64,000 bases of DNA from Macrobrachium rosenbergii (GCF_040412425.1 NC_089753.1:37932913-37996912); one strand, 5' to 3'. Positions 23,441-37,295 are shown, counted from the stretch's first letter. The notes: generated by a model not told the origin, from the sequence alone. Numbers and translations are program-made.

Positions 23441-23743
23441 CTCGTTTAAACACCAGGTATATAATTCGTAACTGCAGCTTATAATAACAAATAAAAATAG
23501 GATGAGCTACGGTTTGGATTGAATTAAACTACTCTGAAGAAGTGCATAACAGAAAAAGGCTGACAACAACTTCAGAAAAAGTTCTGAACTCTGCTAGATC
23601 AAATGCGCTTGTACAAAAGGTAAATACTGCTTGGGTCATTTATAGCTAGTCTCTTTCCCAAAAGACTTGTACGCCTTTGCTCTGGAAGGAAGTATATTAG
23701 CACCTGGACAATGTGAAACAGAAACTACGTTTTATTATTCACT

Positions 23744-23789
23744 AAAATGACACCTGTTAGACAATAGAATGACACCTGTTAGACAATAG
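23744..23789 (+). repeat. 23-bp tandem duplication
   Basis: The segment AATGACACCTGTTAGACAAT plus AG is present twice head to tail (allowing one base change at the start). Confidence 0.85.
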
Positions 23790-24044
23790 CTATTTACGCC
23801 CTATACAGTAGATGATAGTCATTGAAACAATTCGTAATGTTTTCCTTAACTGACAAGAGCAATGAGTCAATATTTCTGCCTGTGCTTGATAATCTCTGGC
23901 GCTACATTTAATTGGAAAAGCTGTGTGTGACTTAAGATTCGATTTCCTTTGCTTGCAGGTATACCCAAGAACATCTTCCTCCTATATATTTGTTCCTTTT
24001 TTAACTGTTGAAAATTATAACCAGTTTGTGTTGAGGGCAGGGAA

Positions 24045-24113
24045 GGCTCCTAGTGTAAATGGTAGCATTCTCGCTTACCATGCGATACGACCCAAGTTTC
24101 TGATTTCTCAAAG
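24045..24113 (+). repeat. tRNA-derived sequence (pseudogene or SINE head)
   Basis: TAGTGTAAATGG fits a polymerase III A box, CTCGC-TTACCAT-GCGA fits an anticodon stem-loop with ACC in the anticodon position, and AAGTTTCTGATTTC sits where a B box and T loop would be. The B box has lost the usual GGTTCGA core, so it is not a working tRNA. A glycine-type tRNA origin is possible. Confidence 0.4.
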
Positions 24114-24328
24114 AAGAGATGCAAAAGAACACATTCCATTAAAACACTGTTGGCCTAAGTAACGAATCGGGCAACTAGGATTATTAGACTGTGGTGGGCG
24201 GAAACTGGGTTTGAAAAGGGCATAGAGCTATCGGTCTTATCCCTCAAAAATAAATTAATAAAATCAAATAAAGCAAAATACTGAAAGCGGAATTCAGGGA
24301 ATAATACCCTCCAAGGGGAAGTAAGGCG

Positions 24329-24330
<2 letters not shown>

Positions 24331-24424
<94 letters not shown>
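24331..24424. repeat. (TA)n then (AC)n microsatellite
   Basis: About 42 AT units followed by four or five AC units. Confidence 0.98.
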
Positions 24425-24539
24425 TATTGTTAATATCTTCTGTTTTTTTACTTTTGACATCACTATAGACATTCTATGTAGACACAAGCTCTATATGTTC
24501 AGGACCATGCTGTTGTTCCATAAGAATGTATGCTCATTT

Positions 24540-24541
<2 letters not shown>

Positions 24542-24603
<62 letters not shown>

Positions 24604-24658
24604 TAATAATAATAATAATAGTAGTAGTAGTAGTAGTAGAAGTAGTATAGTAGTAAAT
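24542..24658 (+). repeat. (AAT)n and (TAG)n trinucleotide repeat
   Basis: AAT units with one interruption run to 24,619 and pass into TAG units, which decay by 24,658. Confidence 0.95.
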
Positions 24659-27079
24659 AATGTCACATCCCATAACTAAGTCTTATGGATTAATTAATTT
24701 CTGCACCTGTAATTAAGCTATACATTGCATTACCTCTCTCAAGAATTGAAGAAAATTCTCTTCTTTTCTTCCAGATACAGAAATAATGGAAGAATGTGAA
24801 GCACAAGAAATACTTCCTAGAATTACGGGTCGAATCTTTCTTGAACTCCGCCTCTTGTAAGTACCCGAACAACACCAGGTCATGACTTTTATTAATCATC
24901 ACTCTTAAATTATAATTACTTCGCCGTCACTTCAGATGAGTCGGATCTTTCCTAGATAGTGACCCCAAAGGGTTTTAACCAGGTATGTATCCATCTTGGC
25001 GGCGTGTTTATTACAAGTCCGCTGGGGATGACCGTAAAAGCATAAACAAAAGATTGTAAATACCATAAAGATAATGACTCCCAAGAAATATTAGTCCTAG
25101 ATAACGATGAGTTCAAAAATACTATAACAGAGTACCAAAGAGTCTTTCAATCCGAAAGATAGCTTGATTGAGTGAGATAAAACTATTTGATAACGAGGTC
25201 GTTCGAAAGTCGAAATATTAGATACCTCATTATCCATGTAATTCGCTGCCTCTTTGAATTCCCGGAACTGGTCTGAATACGGTGAATGAAAAAATAATTT
25301 ATTTGTTATGTATTTGCACATCGTCTTCGTGGCAAAGTATCAGCTGTTGTTGATGGTGTTATAGTTTGTTCTAATGAATTTAGTACCTTCAGCGAAAGCC
25401 CTTCCTTCTTCGACCAGACATTGTGCGAACGTTCCGTTACACTGACATTTTAACTTAAAATGTCGAATGCCCATAAAAAAAATTGTGAAGTCGTCAACTC
25501 AACTTTATTGATGATCTGACATATATTTCGAGGATCTAGTAAACGCCAAGAATGGTAGTACTGTAGTAATACCTGCTTTATGCAAGAATACGTGGTAAAG
25601 AACAACTCTAAATTCGCCTCACGGAGGAATATCTGCCTAACAAAAATCAGAAAACTCGTCTCGCGCGCGAATATATGGTTATTAAAGCTCAATTAAATTG
25701 GTTAACAAAGTCAGCTGAACTCGGTTTTACATGAGCATTTGGTTAATAAAATACAGTAAGCTTAACTTTATAAAATATCTGGTTAATAATGGTCACTCGT
25801 AAAATAATTTGAATACAGCAAATACGCTTGGCTAGAACTGACCATGTATTACATAAACCTGTAAGTAAGGAAGCCTGTTAAACTTTTGCCTGGGGAAAAT
25901 GTATCTTAGTAAAGAGAACTGAAATGCCCTCGATTGCAAGAGCAGCCTGAGAGTAAAATCAATTAAATCTCACCTTATGAGAATATATTTGGAAATACTT
26001 GTTTTCTGGTACGGGATGCATAAGTCACTGTTGGATAGCCAGCGTGCTTGTCAAGATCGGTGGCTAGTCCGTCTGAAAATAATTGTAAAATATTATAATT
26101 ATATGCTTAGATTACGATTACGATGACCAGTTTCATAATTAAGAACCGTTCTCATAATTTTAATTACAATCGTACTTATAATATTTTTATTGTTATGATA
26201 GCTCTGACTTGTCATTATATTTTGATAATGATAATTTTATTACAATTTTAATCACAGTACTCTATTGTAGTTATAATAAGTATTGCGATTAAATATTCTT
26301 TTGTCAATTTCATATTTAACTACAAGCTTAATTACAGTGCTATAATAAGTTATGATTTTGATCAATTATGATAGTTATTTTCCAACATAAAAGTCTGTAT
26401 ATACTTTTAAAGGAGTATACTTTAACACGTTTATGCCTCTTACTTATAATTTAGTTATATACAGTTCTGTGACATAACAGTCCTGCAAACTTGGAAATGT
26501 TTTTCTGAAAGACATTGTGAATTAAATGCTTGGTTGTTAGCCAAGAATTTGAAAAGTAACACCTTCGAAGATAGCCACTTTTAGAGGAAAACGTGTTTTG
26601 ATACATTATAACCGGGCAGTAACGCATTACAGGGGCTTTTGAGAAGAAGGGATGCTGAATTACAGGGTTCTGTAATACAGAATTCCTTCTCTCCGAATGC
26701 TGCTGTAATGTCAATACACGAAGGGACGAATGGACTTCACCTTTATCACCGGCCGACTGTTATGACGTCACAAGCGAGATGGTATTAATAACAACGGTGA
26801 TGTCACGGGCCGGTCAGGCCTGACCAGCCATCCCCTAGGCTAGCCTGACTTCCTCCCTTTGACACCCGTTCGTTTACTAGTTCAAAAACTCTTGGCCACT
26901 CACCAACTAGAGTTTCTACCTCCGCACACCAACTCAGCTCGTGAGCTTTCACCTTTGCTTACCAACTTGTGAGCTTCTCCAAGCTCGAGGACAACCCTTC
27001 TATTCCCCCGCTGCTCCCCAACTCGCTAACTCCTTCAATCATTTACTCATCCCTTAACTATATCCTTTAATCATTCCTA

Positions 27080-27354
27080 TCTCTACTCCTCCACTCCTTT
27101 GAATTATTTCATTAGTTTCCCTATACAGGCATGAGAACGATTGCTTTCTACAGTAGTATGTGTTATCATCAGGGTCGAATAGTACACTATCGCAAACCAT
27201 CAGTTTTCATCTTTCGTCTCTACTCCATTCCCTTGAACTCTTTCGTTAGTTTTCCTACACAGGCATGAGAACGACTGCTTTCTAGCATATGCTGTCATCA
27301 GGGTCGCAGAGTACACTAACGTACACTATTGCAAACCATCAGTTTTCATCGTTC
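27080..27354 (+). repeat. ~137-bp direct tandem duplication
   Basis: Two units, 27,080-27,215 and 27,216-27,354, share CTCTACTCC, CAGGCATGAGAACGA, TGCTTTCTA, CATCAGGGTCG and CAAACCATCAGTTTTCATC. They differ by several substitutions and a small insertion, so the duplication is not recent. Confidence 0.85.
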
Positions 27355-27679
27355 GGGAGCTGAGGGTCGTCGGAGATGGCAGTCGCATGTCACGATACCT
27401 TAGGTTGAGCAATACCTTCGATATCTTTCCGTTTGTAAACAAGTTTATCAATTCCAACGCTATTCGTAAAGATGAATAGCTGACTTCCAGCCTCGCTACA
27501 GACCGAAGCATTATTTCTTTATACGTTAATTCGGGGAAAGTGATGAATATCCTGCCATTCTTTTCTGAACGGCGTCGACCTTCGGTGGCAAAGAGCTGTT
27601 TTGCCACCTTTTGGATACTTGAAGTTACTGTTAACAAGCGAAAAGTTGCCAGAACGTATGACAACACCTGTGCTTTCAT
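27326..27679 (-). CDS. unrecognised 117-codon open frame
   Basis: An ATG-to-stop frame in a stretch free of microsatellites, with mixed composition rather than low complexity. The predicted protein is basic, has no signal peptide or membrane segment, and I do not recognise a family. Its end overlaps the second unit of the tandem duplication. It may be a chance frame, a piece of an old transposon gene, or an unplaced exon. No start context or splice sites decide the matter. Confidence 0.15.
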   Translation of the reverse strand: MKAQVLSYVLATFRLLTVTSSIQKVAKQLFATEGRRRSEKNGRIFITFPELTYKEIMLRSVARLEVSYSSLRIALELINLFTNGKISKVLLNLRYRDMRLPSPTTLSSRTMKTDGLQ

Positions 27680-28223
27680 CTTTCTTCGTCACTTCCCAAC
27701 TCTTTTATTGAAGTTTCCTTCCGCCTCTTTAATCTTTACCCTCTCATTCTTCGTTACTCTCTTCCGCGTTATTCTGTAACCTCTCCCTCTTTCAGTAGCA
27801 AGATCCTCACTATCCATCCTAAGTCTCCCAATTACTACCCGCTTAACTCGAAACCAGTCTCCCTTTAAAATCGCAACACCCCTCGCTAACTGTCATCCCT
27901 CACTTGTTCCCTCTCTTTTTACCTAACAGGTCCCATCCGGCACCCCTCCCCCCAACCCGCCAACACCCAACAGGGCTTCGACGAAGCGTAAATGCCACGG
28001 AGTTTTCACTGTTAGGTGTTCTGTGATATTAAAGGAAAAACAAGTCTTGTTATTAGTATTTTTTTTCTATCTACCCTTCTCACTCAAGGCCGCCTACTCC
28101 TGTTTTCTTTACGGGCCCACTTCGAGAAGAAAATATGGACATAAACATACTGTCACATACGTACGCACTCACACCGGATGTTATGAAAGTGAGGTTCTGT
28201 TTGGTATGATATGCTGCTATTCT

Positions 28224-28296
28224 GAGAGAGAGAGAGAGAGAGAGAATCATTGATCACGCACACATTACACATACACCACACATTACACACACACGT

Positions 28297-28372
<76 letters not shown>
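28224..28372. repeat. (GA)n, CA-rich and (TA)n simple sequence
   Basis: Eleven GA units at 28,224-28,245, then an imperfect ACACATTAC stretch, then about 36 TA units from 28,301. Confidence 0.95.
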
Positions 28373-28376
<4 letters not shown>

Positions 28377-28997
28377 CATTTAAAAAAAAGATACGAAAGT
28401 AGCCCGTTTCGCCTATCCCAGGACTAAGGTTGATAACTGAGTAACACCCTCCAAAGTGTAGGCTTAGTTCAAATCTCCAATATAGAATCCATCAGTTAAG
28501 ATACGGGATTTAGATTTCTATTACAGTCTATCAATCAAAGGGTCATTAATGTGAAGAATGAACCAAATAGGCCCTTCTTACAGCCTGACCTGAGAGTCAG
28601 TCAGTAGGAATTATGTCCAGAGTTAAACCAATTCCTGGTGGCGGCTCAAGGAGAGTTTGAGGTAAAAAGCCATGGTGTTAATTGTTCAAACAATTGACTG
28701 GATAGTTCATTTAGTATGGAAGTAAATTTTAGTTTGAAATTTTGTTACAACAAAGTCATCCTTCGCGAGAACTAAACTGTTTGTAGCACAATTCATCATC
28801 TGCAACTTGAATCAAGAAAATTTAGATTTGGCACATTCCTTGGCTTGTTTTCACGAAACTAGGCAGGTCAATGTGGATGGGTCACAGTCAAGAAAGAACT
28901 TCTCGACCGTGGATGGGTATAACTATGCAATGAACCTGGATAATCCTATCTTTTCGGTAAATTCATTCAAATGTATTTACTCTCAATCTTACATGAA

Positions 28998-28999
<2 letters not shown>

Positions 29000-29065
<66 letters not shown>
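29000..29065 (+). repeat. (CT)n microsatellite
   Basis: About 33 uninterrupted CT units. Confidence 0.98.
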
Positions 29066-29068
<3 letters not shown>

Positions 29069-29468
29069 GTTCAGTCACACTTGACAGTTAAAGAATTATT
29101 CAGTCAGAAAAATTTTGCATTGCATATGTGACAAGATGAATAATTCTCCGAAATTCAAAGGAAATTTATTTTGAATAACAGTAAGAAGCTTCGTGTTAAC
29201 ATTGTTTTGCAATTATAACAAGCCCGGAGACACAGTGAATCCGAGAAACGGGTACTGAACTCCTTATCTGCAAATAAAGCCAAGATAGGAAGCAGATGCG
29301 CTAGAGAATACAATGTAAATTAAATTGCACATGATTTGTCGTAAATCTCAATCAAAGGACTCCAGTTCAATGAAAAATGTTCTATTGTACTGCCTGCTTC
29401 ATTATATTCTGTCTGGCAGGATTTTTGCCGTTTTTCATAAGCCATTCTTGAACTGTGACACTTTTCAG

Positions 29469-29471
<3 letters not shown>

Positions 29472-29534
<63 letters not shown>
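29472..29534 (+). repeat. (GA)n microsatellite
   Basis: About 31 uninterrupted GA units, the opposite orientation to its neighbours. Confidence 0.98.
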
Positions 29535-29538
<4 letters not shown>

Positions 29539-30059
29539 GCTGAATAAGGAATTCGCATCTTGAGATTTTTTTTAGTGTCAGTCTTATATGTAGCGAGTCC
29601 GAATCTTCTAAAATCTCTGTTAAGTGTTAACAACACAAAATCTTGATGAGGATAAAACACATTTGGCAGACAATACTGTAATATATAAGGCCATGGTAAG
29701 AGCAGACACCGATGTCGTTCTAGTTTTTTATCCTTCCCTACAGAGAGCAGAGAAGAACCAGTGCGAAAAAAAATAACGAAATTGACCATCTTTGTCATGT
29801 ATGTACGTAATATCAGGTCAGTCAATCAAATCTGTTACCACATTGGTAGTCTCTAGTCCGCCCTGTATGCTTCAAGAAGTGTTTTGGGTTTTATGTTACA
29901 ATGTACTCCAAGACAGAGTAATGGATGTAACGGCAAGGAAAGAAGTTTGGAGACATATCTACTCCTCATTTGGTTGAAACTTAAGTTCAGATAGATTTAA
30001 GTCAGTTTGGATAGGAAGGGGTGAAAATGTGGCTGTTAAGTAATTAGGATAGGTGAGTG

Positions 30060-31500
30060 TGGTAATCAAGGAGTGAGGAGAGCATTTGAAAATGACGAAG
30101 TGAGGAGAGCGCACACGGAGGAAAAGAGTGGAAAAGGTGCTAGGGCTGACGACGCGAATATTGAAATTGAACTGTATACGAAGAGTGTAAAATTCTATCT
30201 ATTCTACAAGGAAGTTGCAATGGTAAGAAACTCTGAAGACGATGAAGTCTTGGTCCAATGAAGAGAGTATTTTGAGGACTTGTTGAATGTAGAATACAGA
30301 CGAGAGGCGGAGCTGAACGATGCGAGAGTGGATGGGGTTAAGGTAAGTTTGAGAATGCTCGCGGAAGTTACTATAGAGGGCATAAGGAGGGGCACTTAAG
30401 AGGCTTAAAAATGTCAAGGAAATAAGTGAAGTGAATTACAAGTGAGTTGCTGTGGTAGGATGGTGAATGTATGACTGCGTAGCTGACCTGTGTGTAATGT
30501 ATGTGAAGACGGAGGAAAGTCCTTGCAGGAATGGGCAAGAAAAACAATTATTTACTTGTAAAATGGTAAAGGTGACAGAGGACACTGTAAGAATTATGAG
30601 GGCATTACTGGTTCAATATATCAGGGAAGGTTATACGATAGGATTTTGATTCAAAAGGTCTAACAGATGACAGAAGGTTTTTTAGAATCATTGTGAGCTT
30701 TGCCAAGAAAGTAGTTATGTGAAAAACTTGAGAGCAAAGGGAAGTAGTTTTATGTGAAATATATGGACCTTTGAAAAGCTTATGACAGAACTGACAGAAG
30801 CAATATGGAGGGTGTTGAGGATGTATTTTATTGTAGGTGAATGCCTGAGCATGATATAAAATATCTATGACGGAAGAGAAGCATGTGTTGGAGTTTGTGG
30901 GCAGGATTGTGACTGATTTGGTATAAAAACAGCTGCCCCAACTGTCTTTTATATCTCCGTGACTGGTCAATATCTTGGATGGAGTGAGCAAGAAGTCAGA
31001 GTAAAGGCAGCAGATGGAGGTGCAAAATCGTGGCATAAGAAAATGAGTCGTGACCTAAGTGTGAAATATCTGAAGGTGTTTACAAATAAACATTTTAGAT
31101 GATGCTAAGATAACCGAGTCAACTCTACTCTGTATAAGTGAAGTCTGGATGTTAAACACAAATGAAATAGAGAAAGTGGAAGGTGATAGTTGAATTGTTT
31201 TTGTAGATATGCGGAATAAGAAGAATTATTAAAAGGGTGAGAAATGTGTAGACACGCAGATACAGTGGTAATAAGGTTGAAGCAAATAAAAAAGTGAAGC
31301 AGCATTTTAAAATGGTTCGATCACATGGAAAGAATTGAAGATACAGGGCGTGAAAAGAGTATAAGATTAAGAAACATTGGAAGGAACGTGGATAGAAACC
31401 TAAAAGGGGTAAATAAATGGAATGAAAGAGGTGCTGGAAAGGAAGGGTCTAAACACCCAGGAGGTGGGAGATTGTGAAAGACAGAGGTGCATGTGTTGGG
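30060..31500 (+). pseudogene. RTE-like reverse transcriptase remains, fragment 1
   Basis: Plus-strand pieces across frames resemble a common invertebrate RTE-type ORF: KFYLFYKEVAMVRNSEDDE then REYFEDLLNVEY near 30,190-30,300, CKNYEGIT near 30,590, MTEGFLES near 30,665, and the motif A region KAYDRTDRSNMEGV near 30,780. The end of the ORF reads EVLEGKGLNTQEVGDCVKD-like text, with frameshifts, near 31,420-31,480. Stops and shifts are dense throughout. The ends are approximate. Confidence 0.7.
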
Positions 31501-33165
31501 GGGGGGGGGAGTGCATGCGCGCTTTCTATTGAAGTTTGCATAATTTCATGTATATCTAGGTAAGAACGAGGGTAAGCAAGACATTAAATTCACAACGAAA
31601 CCATTTGATTACTGCCTTTGTTTTCCTTCATTGCACTATATACATTTAACCTTTCACGCTTTATCCGACGTAAGCATCAGGAAACGAGAGAAAACAGTTA
31701 CACAGAGCCTCGGTCCACAGTTCCGATAATACAATACGTTACTGGTTCGTCTTTTAATACGATTCCTGGCAAAGCTTTGACTAGGGTGTCCCGGCGCATC
31801 CTGTTCTATCCCTGATGGAGATTCGTTTGTTTTATTACTAGGCTTCCGAGAACGATACATTATTGTCTTCGAAAGCATGTCCTATAAACACAGATAACGT
31901 ATTTATGTTAGTGTAGGGAAAGGCTATGTTAGTAAGCGTTCAAAAGTGAGATTTTTGGAAATGAATGAGATGCTCTTCTTCTCTTCAACAGGCAGCTAAA
32001 CTCGTCTCTTTGATATTCTTGCTGAACTGAAGAAGAGTCCCCACTTGTTACCAACAGTTCTTCGTGTGTTCGGTAACCGTTTATCTGCATCCCCCAGCAA
32101 GCTTTGGAATACGCTGATTCCTGCAATAGTTAAAACAAGGCTCTTCTTATTCTCTCTCCTTCAGTCTAAGACAAATGGTGTTTGGACGACCCAGCAGCTG
32201 AAGAAGGTGGTTTCGCTTGAAAGGGGAATCCATACACCATGGCACCTACCGGTCCCCATACATCTTGTCTAGGTATGCAGGGCCACAGGCCTCACTGTCA
32301 TAAATGTTGGGAGGGGAGATAAACTTCTGAGGCCACCAAGTTGGACGCATAGTGTGCTCAATGGACCCATTCAGAAGTTCTGACGGCAAAGCGAATCTCG
32401 TGTTAGGGAACTGACCAGAGAGGGATCACTAATCTGGCGTGAGAGCAGGTTATAGTCAGACCTGTACTCGTTGCTTATTATTATTTTTTTTTCAGATGAA
32501 GAAAGTTTTTGAAAGAACAGATGATGTAGTTCGAAGTGCAATAGGAGAAGCTTTCACGGCGTAGGGAGGTAACACAATACTGATACGTAATGATAAGAGG
32601 GGAGATGAAAGGTTGTATTTTTCATGAACTTGTAGCCATATATAGTTTTGTGATATATCCCAATCAGTCAATCAAGTCACTATGAAAGGGTGTGATGCTA
32701 AACGCTTTAACAACTAATATACCTGCGGAGAGAGAGACCATTTAGGTCAGTTTCGTTGGATATCCATTGAAAGGAGTTGAATTAAAATCATTAAATAATA
32801 ACTGAATCTCATTAATATAGAGAAAATGTCGAGTTCACCAACGTTTAAATTTACTTTAATTAATCGCAAGCGCATAATAAATAAATATAATGTACTATAT
32901 TTGTATGAAATCAACTGGTACTAACTGATATAAACAAATGTAATGAAAACAATTAATACAAGGCTAGGCTGACACATATTTATGTACTGCAAAATTATTG
33001 AGTAAAACTGACTGTTTAAACGTCATTTCATTGGAAGCTAATTTGTAAAATAAAAAAAAAATCATGTTATAAATGACTTTCTCTCTCATTAGTTATAATA
33101 ACATACTGACATTCTTTTCAAACAATTCTGTTGCTGTATTGAGAATAATATATACATACAATACA

Positions 33166-33168
<3 letters not shown>

Positions 33169-33235
<67 letters not shown>

Positions 33236-33284
33236 CAGATTTTTTAACACAAATCCCCCCCTCTCTCCCTGTCTCATCTCTTCT

Positions 33285-33358
<74 letters not shown>
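33169..33358. repeat. (TA)n and (CT)n microsatellites
   Basis: TA units at 33,169-33,231 and CT units at 33,290-33,358, separated by a pyrimidine-rich spacer. Confidence 0.98.
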
Positions 33359-33361
<3 letters not shown>

Positions 33362-33466
33362 ACACCTGAGTAAAAGGGGACATACATAGCCTTAGCGCTC
33401 ACCTGCGCTAGGCAACGAGGGGTAAATTTCCCGCTGTGACATCAAGAAGTTTACCCTGCCTGAGAT

Positions 33467-33480
33467 GTTACCATGGTAAC
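33467..33480. promoter_or_regulatory. perfect RFX X-box-like palindrome
   Basis: GTTACCATGGTAAC is a full 14-bp palindrome that fits the consensus GTYNCCATRGNAAC bound by RFX factors. It lies in a locally GC-richer 400-bp island between two (CT)n tracts, with a GGCAAC half site about 55 bp upstream. Binding is an inference. Confidence 0.45.
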
Positions 33481-33810
33481 CGGCAAACCATCAAACACCC
33501 AACCCCCTCGCTTCCTACATCTCTCCTCCCCACCCACCAGCTCCTCACATACACTCGCTCCCGATGTTGGTGTCGCGTTCAGACGTGAATGAGGTTGTTT
33601 TGGGGGTTGGGAGATTTCAAGGGAGGTGTGCCATGGGCGGGGGTGGGGTGTGGGGAGAATTTGGGAGTATGAAAGAGTTGACCCGACGCGAGATACAATG
33701 AAGTTGAATTTTAGAAGATAATTTTTATCATCCGAGGATATTTCGCGATCGGAATCGGACGAGTGTTGTGGTCGCTTCAACACTACGAATCTCATTCAAG
33801 AGGTTCGGGT

Positions 33811-33811
<1 letters not shown>

Positions 33812-33869
<58 letters not shown>
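33812..33869 (+). repeat. (CT)n microsatellite
   Basis: About 29 CT units closing the GC-richer island. Confidence 0.98.
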
Positions 33870-33870
<1 letters not shown>

Positions 33871-34499
33871 GTCACGGCTGAGTGTAGCTCTTCCTTACTG
33901 TAGCATTGCTCTATTTTCCGCGACTCTTTCATTTGTTTCTTTATTCACTTAGAAAGAAAGAGATTTTTGCTGTAGGCGAAATGAATTGTCTGACGTTGAG
34001 ATGAGAACGGTATTGTCGATCCACTCATACTTGCAGACGTGTAGCTGTGTACAAGTGTATGTATGAATGTTTATATAATTGCGTGCAATAAGTTTCACAC
34101 GAGCAAATTTCAGTGCACGAATGTATGTATAAATTTGTATGAGACTTATAAATGTAGACATGCACACATATACCATCATATCTATACGCTTACATACTTA
34201 CATACATGCACACTTATATTTATATATATAAGGTATCAATGATGTCATTTGCCGTAGCTGAGACAATGGTCACTACTACCAGATATATACATTAACTGGC
34301 AAATCATGTTTGAACACCTTGTGCATACTACTTCCACAGCAAGAGCTGTTTCATAAACCTATACGGCGGGCTCATCAGCAGAACGTCAGATCTCTTACAT
34401 ACGCCGCACTGTCCAACTCTACCTTGCATACACTCTTAAACTTTGTGGATATCAACACCCTTCCTGTCCAGTACCTCTGTCAGACCTCAAGTTGAGCAC

Positions 34500-35246
34500 C
34501 TTTTTATGTCACACTCTCCTCCTTCCTCCTAACACTTCTGAATTACACACGCTTTTTGCAAGCCTATCTTATTTCATTCCCTGATCAATTATTTCACATA
34601 TGCTAAAACTTTACCAGTTATCTGTTTATTCGCATTTCTCGCCCTTTCAGTTCTTCTTACAGTTTATATACCATGTAAACAACTCACCTCTACACATTCA
34701 AAGTGTTTTTGCATTTGCATTTAACATTCACACTTCACCTCCGGTAGAGTTGGCTCAAAGATCCATTAATTCATTTCAACCTTGGGCTCAGTAGACATTC
34801 CAGATCTCTTAACACTCCAGTGCCTTTTCTGCTTCACCTATTATGCGAGTTGCCTCCTCTCTCCTCCTACCATCATTTGTTGTATTTACTCTCAAGTACC
34901 TACACAAATCTACGCTCCCATTCTTCCGCCATCCACTTTAAAATTCATTGCTCCACCTTCCTGGTTCCCATTTACCCTCATAACCTCACTCATATTCATG
35001 TTTGCCCCCGACCTTCTCTTCTTTGTTTCAAACTTTTCACCAGTTTTTCCACTTTCTCTTCACTATTCCAAGTTAATACCGTATCATCTGCAAATATCAC
35101 CCGCGCTACCCTCCATCCAAGTCTCATTCGCACCTACATCTATATCCTGTCTCTGACTTCTCACATCACTCCATTTATATTAAAATATTAAGCAGCCATG
35201 GACACACAACATAACCCTTCTCCGACCACTTTTATACCAAAAGAGA

Positions 35247-35323
<77 letters not shown>

Positions 35324-35680
35324 ATCTGCATATCCTCACACGGTTTGCTTTCATCAAATAATGCTTTTGATCTCGATCAGCATTACATTTTCTATACCAT
35401 ACATCCTCAGCAACCTCCACGTCGACCTGCCATCAGTTCTGCCGTAAGCTTTTACTAGTTCCACGTATGCCATATACAATTTATTTAATAATAAACATAA
35501 CTGTTTCATAATACATAAGACACACACCTTCCTCCGTGTCTGATCAACCATGTTCTTCCCCTATTAACCTTTATGTCAGATTTCTCAAGTAAAGTCGTCT
35601 TGCACACCTTCCTGTACAGCCTCCGCATAACCTTTACACTGGCAAATGAACAATAGTGCAAATGTACACTGGCAAATGAA
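34500..35680 (-). pseudogene. RTE-like reverse transcriptase remains, fragment 2
   Basis: On the minus strand the text KLYMAYVELVKAYGRTDGRS and WRLLRMYGIENVM (35,380-35,480) matches motif A and following residues of the same family as fragment 1. After the (CT)n tract, VVGEGYVVCPWLLN, then RVARVIFADDTVLT near 35,080 give motif B-like and motif C (FADD) text, then EKVEKLVKSL. The stops are many. The (CT)n tract at 35,248-35,320 lies between motifs A and B, where normal coding sequence should be. Confidence 0.75.
35248..35320 (+). repeat. (CT)n microsatellite inside a dead RT gene
   Basis: About 36 CT units interrupting the minus-strand RTE-like remains. Confidence 0.98.
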
Positions 35681-35696
35681 CAATAGTGCAAATGTA
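35636..35696 (+). repeat. 30-bp tandem duplication
   Basis: ACACTGGCAAATGAACAATA plus GTGCAAATGT is present twice head to tail without a difference I can see. Confidence 0.9.
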
Positions 35697-36303
35697 ATGC
35701 GTGCAGTTATACATTCATTCATACAAATCCCTCATTCAGGCATATCATATGCAATCTGGTTAGCCACTCAGTCACTCTCTCGCCATTGTTCATAGTACCT
35801 TAATCCCAACATCTAGTCTCTGCCTGTTCTTCAAGCATCCTCGAATTGAAGCTATCCCCTTGTGCTCTTGCGTCATTCAGCTCTGCTCCCTCCTGTTCTT
35901 GCACATTTCAGGATACGTGCTCCAGTGACCCAAAAAAGCACTTCTCCATAATTATACGATTAAATATTAACTTTTCTCTATGCATCCACTTCCCTGTTAA
36001 ACAGTTTACACCTTCTAAGTTCTTGATCAGCTACAAAACCCTCTCTCTAATCGCTAAATGGTCGAAAGTGATCCGGTGTTGGTTTGACAGCTAAATTTCA
36101 TACAATCTTGAATCTCCAACCCCCTATTCTCGTTACCTGCCTTCTCTTTCTCTCGTGCTTTCTTCCTGGCTCTCCAATCTGTTTTATACCTGTTCATAAT
36201 GCAATAAAAAAAATCTTCGTGGTTCCTTCACAAGAGATTCTTATTGCCTCATCTCAACACATGGGCCTACTGTCTTTATTCTTCCTCATACCCTCCTCTC
36301 ACT

Positions 36304-36922
<619 letters not shown>

Positions 36923-37291
36923 ATTGATTCAGTAATTCACTGACGTAACTAAAACGAAATCCCTTAAATTTCGTGTGGCTTCAAGACAAGAAGAACGATT
37001 AAAAGCTGCAGTACCTATCTGTACTGATGTACACTTCAGATTTCAGTGGCTCTGCTAATACAGTTATTCAGTAATTCACTGACTAGGTTTGAATAAACAG
37101 ACTTGAAAGGGTTTCATTTCAGCTTAAGCTTTCACTGAATTAAGTCTTTTTCACTACTGTTATTTGATACGGCGTCTTTGAATAAGAAATGAATAACAGT
37201 TACTTTTCATTTTTCAGCGGAGGATAAAAGGGCTCGCATAACGTTATAGTTGTATTGATTACCGTTTCGTTCGCTACGCGTACGTTATGTA

Positions 37292-37295
<4 letters not shown>

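Noticed and set aside
22260..24660. Direct repeats with spacers as a CRISPR array
   Set aside because: The units at 22,898-23,013 are contiguous tandem copies with no unique spacers, in animal DNA.
26811..26824. GGTCAGGCCTGACC palindrome as a nuclear-receptor element
   Set aside because: The spacing of the half sites does not match common response elements and there is no supporting context.
34782..35191. Two plus-strand frames of about 124 codons rich in Leu, Ser and Phe
   Set aside because: They are antisense to the RTE-like reverse transcriptase remains, which carry the FADD motif on the minus strand.
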